Assembly: GCA_016296505.1 (NCBI GenBank)
Contig: JAEDJD010000038.1
Coordinates: 1-8,199, forward strand
DNA length: 8,199 bases
DNA from: Oscillospiraceae bacterium
GTDB lineage: Bacteria > Bacillota > Clostridia > Oscillospirales > Ruminococcaceae
Direction of reading: 5' to 3'
Of this stretch, positions 1-6,108 are shown one piece after another (position 1 is the stretch's first letter; the number at the start of each line of letters is the position of its first letter). Position numbers and translations under genes: made by a program. The notes below the pieces were generated by a model. It made no database searches, was not told the origin of the DNA, and was given only the letters and a program-made list of their open reading frames with translations.

Positions 1-53
1 GGGCTATGCACTTTTTCGAGCCCCTTTTATGCACTTTCTACTTGACAAACACA
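1..53. mobile_element. possible end of an insertion sequence (IS21-like?)
   Basis: Two identical 10-bp direct repeats, TATGCACTTT, lie at 5-14 and 28-37 and are followed by TTGACAAACACA at 42-53. Read on the minus strand this is TGTGTTTGTCAAG followed by two copies of AAAGTGCATA. A terminus starting with TG, with repeated internal sites and an outward-facing -35-like TTGACA, is the organisation known for IS21-family ends. A short inverted repeat, GGGCT (1-5) / AGCCC (19-23), overlaps the first copy. No transposase is in the window, because the element body would lie to the left. The sequence could instead be an unrelated intergenic repeat, and the family assignment rests on recall of the general layout only. 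Confidence 0.35.
5..37. repeat. pair of 10-bp direct repeats, TATGCACTTT
   Basis: The two copies, at 5-14 and 28-37, match exactly and are offset by 23 bp, about two helical turns. This spacing suits two protein-binding sites on one face of the DNA, such as transposase sites. The repeats are seen directly; the role is inference. Confidence 0.6.
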
Positions 54-106
54 GTGTGCCGTCTTGATATCATAAAATAAGTACATAGCAAAGAAAACAA
101 AGGAAA

Positions 107-628
107 TTATTTCTGATTGAGCTTATGATAAATATACGTGCTTGCTTCTTCCGGAGACAGTCCAAGTGAAAAAACGAATTCTTCATTCAGCATCCGAATT
201 GCGTCTCTGCGCATATTGTCGTCCATTCCGGAAAGATGCTTGCCTGTTTCCTTGAGAACCGCCTGTTGAATCAGAATGCAGTGAATCATTTTTAGAAGCA
301 TTGGCGCGTCGCCGCCTGCCAGAATTTTACGGAATTCGGTATTACGCTGTTTGCGGTCTGCGTTCCATTGCAGCGGTTCATCCTGTATGGCAGTTTCCAG
401 CATACGGTCTATTTCGTCCTTGGAACGAAGCGGCTGCATTTTTGCGCAGAGCGTTTCATTATCTACCGGAACGGAAATCTCCATACCGACATTGTGAATC
501 GGCTTGAGAACATAGCAAAGCCGCGTTGGCAGCTCTCCCGGAAAAGGCATTTCTTCAATTCGTTCAATCAGGCAGATGCCTGTTCCGCCGTATCGGATAT
601 GCATTCCGGCTTCATAGGTCGGTTTCAT
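107..628 (-). CDS. CarD/CdnL-family transcriptional regulator
   Basis: A 173-residue protein with the two-part layout of the CarD_CdnL_TRCF family. The N-terminal part (about 5-60) has the small beta-barrel pattern (YEAGMHIRYGGTGICLIERI), which in the family contacts the RNA polymerase beta subunit. The helical C-terminal part (about 65-170) contains the family-like stretch WNADRKQR...FRKILAGGD (about 88-107), and in the family this part binds DNA near the -10 element and stabilises the open complex. Length fits the usual 150-175 residues. The ATG at 628 follows an AGAGAGGAA ribosome site by about 7 nt, and a good promoter lies 60-90 bp upstream. It is probably an independent transcript; surE upstream reads in the same direction 200 bp away with no clear terminator between. 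The protein is cytoplasmic. Its target promoters cannot be read from sequence. Confidence 0.85.
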   Translation of the reverse strand: MKPTYEAGMHIRYGGTGICLIERIEEMPFPGELPTRLCYVLKPIHNVGMEISVPVDNETLCAKMQPLRSKDEIDRMLETAIQDEPLQWNADRKQRNTEFRKILAGGDAPMLLKMIHCILIQQAVLKETGKHLSGMDDNMRRDAIRMLNEEFVFSLGLSPEEASTYIYHKLNQK

Positions 629-690
629 AAGCGGTTTCCTCTCTTTTCATGTATCGGGGTCAAGGAATATGGCGACAATCTAATACTATT

Positions 691-719
691 ATTATAGCAC
701 AAAAAAATTGTTTTCTCAA
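691..719 (-). promoter_or_regulatory. sigma-A-type promoter of the carD-like gene
   Basis: On the minus strand, TTGAGA (719-714; 5 of 6 to consensus) is separated by exactly 17 bp from a perfect TATAAT (696-691). TGC just upstream makes an extended -10. Transcription would start near 684, giving a leader of about 56 nt before the start codon. Confidence 0.75.
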
Positions 720-828
720 GGGACAAAATCCACAAATTTTATGACTTATACGGATTTTTGCAGGATTGTGCATGGTTTTTCTTTGGATTGTTGCCGCTTC
801 GCCACTGTATTAGCTGGACGCTGTAACA

Positions 829-1545
829 CTATTGAATATTGCTTGCGATACCGATTGATATGTAGTTTTCCACAACCGCACGAAAATCGGTTTCCGGCTC
901 GGCGTCCTCGTTATAGTCGCCCTCGACCATGAACCGAACGCCGTCGTTAGGGAGTTGTTCCACTGCGTTATAATGATCGCGGTAAAACATTCCGCGTGAA
1001 ACCTTTCGATTCCGCAGGATGCCCTTGCACTCCGACAAGGGACAGCCGGGGAAATTGACGTTCAGAATATCGCCTTCTGCCGGACGCAAATTGATTAGTT
1101 CTGCAAGAATCTCATCCAGATAAGCGTCTGCGACTTCGTGACAGTCGCTTGCCGCTTCTGAAAATGCAATCGAAGGATATCCCTGAAACGCGCCCTCAAA
1201 TGCGCCGCCGGCTGTTGCGGAATACTGAATATCAGAAGCGACATTATAGCCGTAATTGATGCCGGAAAGTACGACATCCGGTTTGTGCGGCATGATATTT
1301 AGACTGCCGACGCGGACGCAGTCAGCCGGCGTACCGCTGCATGAAAAAGCATGGACGCCCGCGACCGGAAATTCATGCGGATATACGTCGATGGTGGTAT
1401 GCAGGGTAATGCAGTGTGAGGCGGCGCTGCGCTGGGCGTCTGGTGCAACCACCCAGACCTCGCCGTATTTCTGCGCCGCTGCCGCCAGACGAGCAAGACC
1501 TTGTGCTGCAATGCCATCGTCATTGGTAATCAGGATTCTGCGCAT
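829..1545 (-). CDS. surE: 5'/3'-nucleotidase SurE
   Basis: SurE is a metal-dependent phosphatase that removes phosphate from nucleoside 5'- or 3'-monophosphates and, in some species, from short polyphosphate. It is cytoplasmic. The 238 residues match the usual SurE length. The N-terminus carries the ILITNDDG motif (Asp9, Asp10). VVAPDAQRSAAS (32-43) provides the metal-site Ser40, and VVLSGINYGYNV (91-102) provides Asn97; the stretch YSATAGGAFEGAFQGYPSIAFS (108-129, shown here as YSATAGGAFEG...PSIAFS) is also typical. These four residues correspond to the known divalent-metal ligands of SurE. The ATG at 1545 is preceded by AAAGGAG and a suitable gap. The gene has its own promoter and is divergent from the HSP90-like gene. 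No rho-independent terminator was recognised after its TAG stop. Confidence 0.95.
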   Translation of the reverse strand: MRRILITNDDGIAAQGLARLAAAAQKYGEVWVVAPDAQRSAASHCITLHTTIDVYPHEFPVAGVHAFSCSGTPADCVRVGSLNIMPHKPDVVLSGINYGYNVASDIQYSATAGGAFEGAFQGYPSIAFSEAASDCHEVADAYLDEILAELINLRPAEGDILNVNFPGCPLSECKGILRNRKVSRGMFYRDHYNAVEQLPNDGVRFMVEGDYNEDAEPETDFRAVVENYISIGIASNIQ

Positions 1546-1564
1546 ATGCTGCTCCTTTCATATG
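1543..1564 (-). promoter_or_regulatory. small hairpin enclosing the surE ribosome site
   Basis: The palindrome CATATG occurs at 1543-1548 and again at 1559-1564, so the mRNA can form a 6-bp stem with a 10-nt loop. The loop holds AAAGGAG, and the surE AUG is inside the stem. The stem is AU-rich and weak, so it could be chance. Confidence 0.25.
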
Positions 1565-1579
1565 TAGCACTTTTCGTTT

Positions 1580-1608
1580 ATTATAGCATAAACCTACGGA
1601 AAACGCAA
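1580..1608 (-). promoter_or_regulatory. sigma-A-type extended -10 promoter of surE
   Basis: On the minus strand a perfect TATAAT (1585-1580) is preceded by TGC, forming an extended -10. A weak -35, TTGCGT (1608-1603), sits 17 bp upstream. Transcription would start near 1573, leaving a leader of about 28 nt. Confidence 0.7.
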
Positions 1609-1648
1609 TGGGAGAATCTGCATGAGTTGGAATGCTGTCGCGGTATAC

Positions 1649-1677
1649 TTGACATTTCTGCAAATATATGCTTTAAT
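1649..1677 (+). promoter_or_regulatory. sigma-A-type promoter of the HSP90-like gene
   Basis: A consensus TTGACA (1649-1654) is followed after 17 bp by TTTAAT (1672-1677; 5 of 6), with TGC directly before it as an extended -10. The start would be near 1684, leaving a leader of about 112 nt. No CIRCE element (TTAGCACTC-N9-GAGTGCTAA) and no CtsR-type box was found nearby, so heat-shock control by HrcA or CtsR is not supported. Confidence 0.75.
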
Positions 1678-1683
1678 AGAAAC

Positions 1684-1795
1684 TGGAAAATGCGAAAAGA
1701 TCAGCAGAAATGAAAATGATCTATATGATCGGCGTACAATCAATTTTGTCTGCTGTCTAATCAAAATCACATAGAATACAAAGGAGGCATGAACC
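1684..1795 (+). other. long 5' leader of the HSP90-like gene with inverted repeats
   Basis: The leader contains two overlapping pairing options: AGATCA (1698-1703) with TGATCT (1717-1722), and CAGCAGA (1702-1708) with TCTGCTG (1749-1755). The first arm of each shares bases, so the two folds would be mutually exclusive. The leader ends in AAAGGAGG, 8 nt before the start codon. It matches no riboswitch class known to me, and the pairing may be coincidental. Confidence 0.3.
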
Positions 1796-3592
1796 ATGCC
1801 GCAGGATCGTGACAATTTCATCTTTCAGGTTAATCTCGGTGGAATGATTGATATTCTTTCCAATCATCTCTACAGCTCGCCGGATGTGTTTGTGCGTGAG
1901 CTGCTCCAGAATGCCGTTGATGCGATTGCCGCAAAACACCGCAGCGCAAATCAATCTGCTGAAAAAAACGAAGTGTGTCTGATTCTATCTGAAGAAAACG
2001 GCAGACCGCAGCTTTGCTTTACGGATACCGGAACCGGACTGACTGAAGCGGAAATTCATCGTTTTCTCGCCGTAATCGGACAATCTTCTAAGCATGATCT
2101 GCAAACGGGCACCGTCCAGACGGATTACATTGGAAGATTCGGCATCGGCTTGCTCTCATGTTTTCTGGTATCGGATGTGATTCGCGTGCAGACGCGCTCC
2201 TATCAGACGCCGGATCAGTCGTTGGAATGGTGCGGCAATCCGGACGGCACTTATACGATTACACCATGTGCGCCGCTGCCCGAAATCGGTACTCGTATTT
2301 TGTTGACGCCGAAATCCGGCGCAGAGGCATACTTTACGCCAGAAAAGCTGACGGCGCTTGTACAGTATTATGGACTGCCGCTGCCGGAGCCGATTTATCT
2401 TTTACAGAATGAAACGCGCACGCTGCTCAATCCGCCGTTTCCGAGCGGAGAAACGCAGTATGCGCAGATCATGACGCTTGGTGAGACGCTGTTTTCTGCG
2501 AATTTTCTCGGATATATTCCGCTTGATTCACCGAGTGGACTGTTTTCAGGCGTCGCATATATTCTTGCAAATGAAACTGCGCCGACTGTCAAGCATTCGC
2601 ATCGCATCTATCTCAAAAATATGCTGCTGACCGAGGATGGCGGGAGGCTGCTCCCGAAATGGGCATTTTTCCTGCGCTGCTTTATTAATACGAACGGGCT
2701 GCAGCCGACGGTGTCGCGTGAGGATTTCTATGAAAACGGGGCGCTGTTTCGGGCAAAGGAGGAGCTTGCACACTGTATTACGAATTATCTGCGCGGACTT
2801 GCAGAGCGTCAGGATCCGATGCTTCAGCGGATTGTACGGATTCATCGTCTGGCAGTACAGTCGGTAGCGATTGAGGATGACGCGCTTTACCGTGCGTTTT
2901 TCCCATACCTGACATTTGAAACCTCGTTCGGAATGCTGACAGGCAGCGATCTGCTCAGCGCCGATACGCCGATTTACTATACGCCGTTTATAGACGAATT
3001 CCGACAGATTGCCGCGATTTCTGCCGCACGGAATACGCTGCTTGTCAACGCAGGCTATACCTATGTGGCACAGCTTCTGGAACGGATGCCGCTGTTCCGT
3101 CCGGGTATCGCTGTGACGCAGATGAAGACGGAACGGCTCGACGCGCTGTTTGAAAAGCCGGAATATAAGGATCGTGCAGCGGCGTTGCGACTGCTTGCCG
3201 AATGCAATCAAGCGCTATCGGATTATGACTGTACGGCAACGCTGAAGCGCTTTGCGCCGGCGGAACTGCCTGTGCTCTATACTGTCAATGAGGAAGCGCT
3301 GTTGCTGAGAGATATCCGGCATTCGATGGAACAGACTGCCGATCTGTTCCGCGGAATGCTCGACGCTTTCGCGGAAGAATATCACGAGGAAGCGATAGCG
3401 AAGCTCTATCTCAATACGGATAATCCGCTGATTCAGCGGCTTATGGACGTTTCAGATGGTGAAAAATTGCAATGCTGTCTTGAAATACTCTATGTACAAG
3501 CCTTGCTGACCGGCAGCTATCCGATGCGCAATCATGAGATGCAGCTTCTGAACGCCAATCTGCTGCGACTACTGGATTGGAGCATAGGCTGA
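1796..3592 (+). CDS. HSP90-family ATPase chaperone, non-canonical HtpG-like
   Basis: A 598-residue cytoplasmic protein with the GHKL ATPase fold and overall plan of HSP90/HtpG. Nucleotide-site motifs are intact: ELLQNAVDA (Glu35 as candidate general base, Asn39 as candidate Mg ligand), DTGTGL (Asp77), the lid-start-like IGQSSKHD, and IGRFGIGLLSCFLVSD (112-127). The middle domain keeps VSRED with Arg308, aligned with the HSP90 arginine that contacts the gamma phosphate. The C-terminus (LYLNTDNPLIQRL followed by LEILYVQALL) resembles the dimerisation region. Sequence between motifs diverges strongly from E. coli HtpG (624 residues), so this belongs to the shorter 'HSP90 family protein' group annotated in Firmicutes and Actinobacteria, and I leave the htpG symbol off. 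The ATG at 1796 follows AAGGAGG by 8 nt. It probably forms an operon with the DUF1275 gene 13 bp downstream. Clients are unknown. Confidence 0.88.
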   Translation: MPQDRDNFIFQVNLGGMIDILSNHLYSSPDVFVRELLQNAVDAIAAKHRSANQSAEKNEVCLILSEENGRPQLCFTDTGTGLTEAEIHRFLAVIGQSSKHDLQTGTVQTDYIGRFGIGLLSCFLVSDVIRVQTRSYQTPDQSLEWCGNPDGTYTITPCAPLPEIGTRILLTPKSGAEAYFTPEKLTALVQYYGLPLPEPIYLLQNETRTLLNPPFPSGETQYAQIMTLGETLFSANFLGYIPLDSPSGLFSGVAYILANETAPTVKHSHRIYLKNMLLTEDGGRLLPKWAFFLRCFINTNGLQPTVSREDFYENGALFRAKEELAHCITNYLRGLAERQDPMLQRIVRIHRLAVQSVAIEDDALYRAFFPYLTFETSFGMLTGSDLLSADTPIYYTPFIDEFRQIAAISAARNTLLVNAGYTYVAQLLERMPLFRPGIAVTQMKTERLDALFEKPEYKDRAAALRLLAECNQALSDYDCTATLKRFAPAELPVLYTVNEEALLLRDIRHSMEQTADLFRGMLDAFAEEYHEEAIAKLYLNTDNPLIQRLMDVSDGEKLQCCLEILYVQALLTGSYPMRNHEMQLLNANLLRLLDWSIG

Positions 3593-3605
3593 TGAAAGGC
3601 GAAAT

Positions 3606-4316
3606 ATGAAACAAAGCAGCGATTATCTGGAATGTGAAAAGCCGTGGGTATACTGGCTGCTGATTATGGCGGCAGGCTGGTTCGGGAGCTATACATTTAT
3701 TTTACGCGGCGGCGTATTCTGTAATGCGCAGACTGCGAATATCGTGCTGCTTGGCATAGCGCTCGGACAGCAGGACTGGCAGCACGCAGCCTATTTGCTG
3801 ATACCGATTACGGCGTATTTCGCAGGAGCATTTGTATCGGAGCTGCTCGGCAAGACTGTCAAGCGGTTACGTTTTTTGCGTTGGGATACCATGCTCATTG
3901 GGATTGAGGTAATTGCGGTTCTGATACTCGGCTTGCTTCCGGAGAGCGTACCCGATCAGGTTTGTCAGATTGTACTGAATTTTATCTGTTCTATGCAGTT
4001 CAACACGTTCCGGCAGGTCGAGGGCGTTCCGGCAGCGACAACCTTTGTCACAAATCATATTCGCGAGGTTGGCTCTAATCTGGCAAAATATCTGCGGCGT
4101 CGGGACGCGGAATCCGGCAGAAGGGTTCGCGTTCACGGATTGATGATTCTGTTTTTCTCATTTGGCGCAGTATTTTCCGCGATTTGCTGTGATTTTTTGC
4201 AGTATCGTGCAATCTGGGGCAGCGGCTTGATTCTTCTGGTTATATTTATCCGGCTGGCGCGCGCAGACCGTTCATATGAGCGAACACAGCTCGATCAGGT
4301 GCCGCACGGACACTGA
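3606..4316 (+). CDS. YoaK/DUF1275-family integral membrane protein
   Basis: A 236-residue membrane protein of the DUF1275 (UPF0700, YoaK) family, whose function is not established. The diagnostic N-terminal stretch RGGVFCNAQTANIVLLG (34-50) matches the family's pattern of a Gly-rich turn followed by Q/M-T-G/A-N and a membrane helix. Hydrophobic segments lie at about 14-33, 42-53, 59-80, 95-112, 116-131, 177-196 and 200-217, giving roughly six spanning helices. A basic loop (about 161-175) and a short hydrophilic tail follow the family plan. The ATG at 3606 is preceded by AAAGG with a 6-nt gap. The gene lies 13 bp after the HSP90-like gene, with no promoter between, so it is likely co-transcribed. 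The pairing could mean functional linkage or simple readthrough. Confidence 0.85.
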   Translation: MKQSSDYLECEKPWVYWLLIMAAGWFGSYTFILRGGVFCNAQTANIVLLGIALGQQDWQHAAYLLIPITAYFAGAFVSELLGKTVKRLRFLRWDTMLIGIEVIAVLILGLLPESVPDQVCQIVLNFICSMQFNTFRQVEGVPAATTFVTNHIREVGSNLAKYLRRRDAESGRRVRVHGLMILFFSFGAVFSAICCDFLQYRAIWGSGLILLVIFIRLARADRSYERTQLDQVPHGH

Positions 4317-4330
4317 TTCTCATAAATGAA

Positions 4331-4370
4331 AATCCGCAAAATCATCGCTGAAATGATGATTTTGCGGATT
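4331..4370. terminator. hairpin between convergent operons, probably bidirectional terminator
   Basis: The arms AATCCGCAAAATCATC (4331-4346) and GATGATTTTGCGGATT (4355-4370) form a perfect 16-bp stem with an 8-nt loop. It begins 14 bp after the stop of the DUF1275 gene and lies about 70 bp beyond the stop of the convergent AI-2E gene. The flanking T-runs are weak on both sides (ATTGTGATTA on plus, TTCATTTATG on minus), but the position between convergent units supports shared termination. Confidence 0.75.
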
Positions 4371-4442
4371 ATTGTGATTATGGCAATTTTTATGCGCAAA
4401 AAAAGCGGTAGCAATCACTTTTCGGGAATCCACAAGGATTTT

Positions 4443-5558
4443 TCATGAAAGCTTTACTTCCGGATTGTTTTCGGTATCCTCCGGAAAACAGACCGCATAC
4501 AGCACAGCTGCAAGCGGAACACCGAGCAGCATTCCACTGATCCCGAACAATCCGCCGCCGATGACGATTGCAGCAAGTACCCATGCAGAGGGCAGACCGA
4601 TTGATTGTCCGACTACGCGCGGATAGATCAGATTGCTTTCAAGCTGTTGCAGCACAATGATAAAGAGGATGAACCATGGCGTTGCACGCGGCTGTACAAG
4701 TAAAATCAGCAGCGCACAGGGAATCGTTCCTGCTAGCGGACCGAGATACGGGATCATATTTGTAATGCCGATGACTGCGCTGATCAGCACCGGATAAGGA
4801 AAATGAAACAGCTGCATTCCGATAAAGCAGAGTCCGCCGAGAATTAGCGCTTCTCTGCATTGTGAGCTGAGAAAACGGGCAAAGGTATTGCAGACAAACC
4901 GGATCCGCCGGAGCAACGGTTGTATCTCGGCGGAACGATTGCCGCAAAGCTTTCGGAATTGTCTGCTCAGACGGGGCTTGTCCGCGAGCAAATACAGCGC
5001 GAATACGGTTCCGATGCCGATATCCAGCAGCGTACCGACCAGTGAAGCGGTGCAATCATAGGTTTTTAGAAGCAGATTCGGGAGCTGTGCCTGAAGCGCA
5101 GAAAGCTGAGATTCCAGTTTTTCAGTGGAAAGCAGCCTTATCATCGGAAGCGACGTATACCTTCCGAACCATTGCTTTAGGTTTTCGCTGTAGCTGCTAA
5201 TATTGTCTGAGATCATCCGTACTGAGTGCATCATCTGCGGAACGAGAATGCAGATGACGCTGACAATGACTGATACCGGCGGCAGTATTGCGCCGAGCAG
5301 AGAAACAGGCTGAATCCAGCCTGTTCGGATGCGGCGTTTTTCGGAAAATCCGGAAAAATCCGCGCGCAGACGTTCATAGGACGGCTCTAGCATTGTCGCA
5401 AACAGAATGCCGAACAGCAGCGGACGAAGCACATACAAAAGCCGCAGTATCACATTCCAGACCTGCCCGATATGCAGCAGCAAAGCGGCGAATACTAGCA
5501 GAATGGCACCGGCGGCTACCAACAGCCGGAATAGCGGATCTCCAAACGGCTTTTGCAT
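4443..5558 (-). CDS. AI-2E-family transporter (permease-like membrane protein)
   Basis: A 371-residue integral membrane protein of the AI-2E transporter family (PF01594). Hydrophobic helices lie at about 11-30 and 36-56, then 84-107, 166-192, 236-266, 272-289, 295-305 and 325-357. Family marks include ALYLLADKPRL (187-197), MIPYLGPLAGTIP (268-280), ESNLIYPRVVGQSIGLPSAW (307-326, 20 residues) and the Gly-rich end GGGLFGISGMLLGVPLA. Members do varied jobs, including signal export, ion antiport and, for the paralogue YtvI of Bacillus, a sporulation role. Substrate cannot be inferred here. The ATG at 5558 follows GGGGAGG by 7 nt. It is the last gene of the minus-strand operon, 22 bp after the small peptidoglycan-binding gene. 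Confidence 0.88.
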   Translation of the reverse strand: MQKPFGDPLFRLLVAAGAILLVFAALLLHIGQVWNVILRLLYVLRPLLFGILFATMLEPSYERLRADFSGFSEKRRIRTGWIQPVSLLGAILPPVSVIVSVICILVPQMMHSVRMISDNISSYSENLKQWFGRYTSLPMIRLLSTEKLESQLSALQAQLPNLLLKTYDCTASLVGTLLDIGIGTVFALYLLADKPRLSRQFRKLCGNRSAEIQPLLRRIRFVCNTFARFLSSQCREALILGGLCFIGMQLFHFPYPVLISAVIGITNMIPYLGPLAGTIPCALLILLVQPRATPWFILFIIVLQQLESNLIYPRVVGQSIGLPSAWVLAAIVIGGGLFGISGMLLGVPLAAVLYAVCFPEDTENNPEVKLS

Positions 5559-5580
5559 GAAGCTTCCTCCCCTTCAATCA

Positions 5581-6093
5581 TCAGATTCCGATGGACAGCG
5601 AATTGATAAGCGTAGCCAGCTGATTCCAAGTTTTGCGGTCGAGCATACCTGTTTCCGGCAGCGATGAAACCGCCTGTAATTTTCTGACGGCTGCTGCGGA
5701 ATCTGCGTCATAGATACCGTTGACTGTGACCGGCTCCAGATTGCCATAATGTGCGGCTGCAAGATTCAGAAGCACCTGTACAAGCTTCACAAGCTCTCCG
5801 CTGTCACGCTCCTGCAACAGAAATGCGCCTGCCGGAAAGACAATCAGCGGCTCTGCTGCGTCAATGAGATTATGATAAGTGTCTGTGATAGAATTCCATG
5901 TATGATTGTCAATTTCTCCGGTAACAGGCAGACCGTATTCCTGCTGATAGGCGCGGACGGCAAGTGCAGCTTCATCCGAATAGTCTTTCCCGGGCAGGAC
6001 AATCGGGATGCGGCTGTCACGCAGCGAAATTTGATAAAGCAGGCTCAGAATTTCCTCAATATGCTCCTGCTTCTGTACATCAGTATATAGCAT
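5581..6093 (-). CDS. small protein of two peptidoglycan-binding repeats
   Basis: A 170-residue protein formed almost entirely by two PG_binding_1-like repeats (about 8-78 and 99-166), joined by a hydrophobic linker (PLIVFPAGAFLL, 82-93). Each repeat keeps the core pattern A-V-R-x-[YL]-Q followed by L-P-x-T-G and a TWN motif (EYGLPVTGEIDNHTWN at 52-67; SLPETGMLDRKTWN at 144-157). The family binds peptidoglycan and usually steers an enzyme to the wall, but no catalytic domain is present here. There is no signal peptide: the N-terminus MLYTDVQKQEHIEE is hydrophilic. The ATG at 6093 follows CAGGAGG with a short gap. It lies 15 bp after the SpoIID-like gene, whose own repeats are similar, so it may have arisen by duplication of part of that gene. 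Probably an accessory binding partner of it. Confidence 0.82.
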   Translation of the reverse strand: MLYTDVQKQEHIEEILSLLYQISLRDSRIPIVLPGKDYSDEAALAVRAYQQEYGLPVTGEIDNHTWNSITDTYHNLIDAAEPLIVFPAGAFLLQERDSGELVKLVQVLLNLAAAHYGNLEPVTVNGIYDADSAAAVRKLQAVSSLPETGMLDRKTWNQLATLINSLSIGI

Positions 6094-6108
6094 TGAATCC
6101 TCCTGTTC

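Noticed and set aside
368..697. Open frames on the plus strand across the carD-like gene
   Set aside because: They are antisense shadows: low-complexity translations, no ribosome sites and no family resemblance.
725..758. Inverted repeat AAAATCC / GGATTTT with a 20-nt loop downstream of surE
   Set aside because: The arms are short and AT-rich, the loop is large and there is no T-run, so it does not support a terminator call.
1789..1791. Alternative ATG just after the HSP90-like ribosome site
   Set aside because: It is out of frame, leads to a stop after seven codons, and is only 1 nt from the Shine-Dalgarno; the ATG at 1796 opens the HSP90 frame.
2546..3211. A 221-codon open frame on the minus strand inside the HSP90-like gene
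   Set aside because: It is antisense to a well-supported gene, its Cys/Arg/His-rich translation matches no family, and it has no convincing ribosome site.
4424..4442. Small AATCC-ACAA-GGATT hairpin right after the AI-2E stop
   Set aside because: A 5-bp stem is too weak to call a terminator when a 16-bp stem lies about 50 bp further on.
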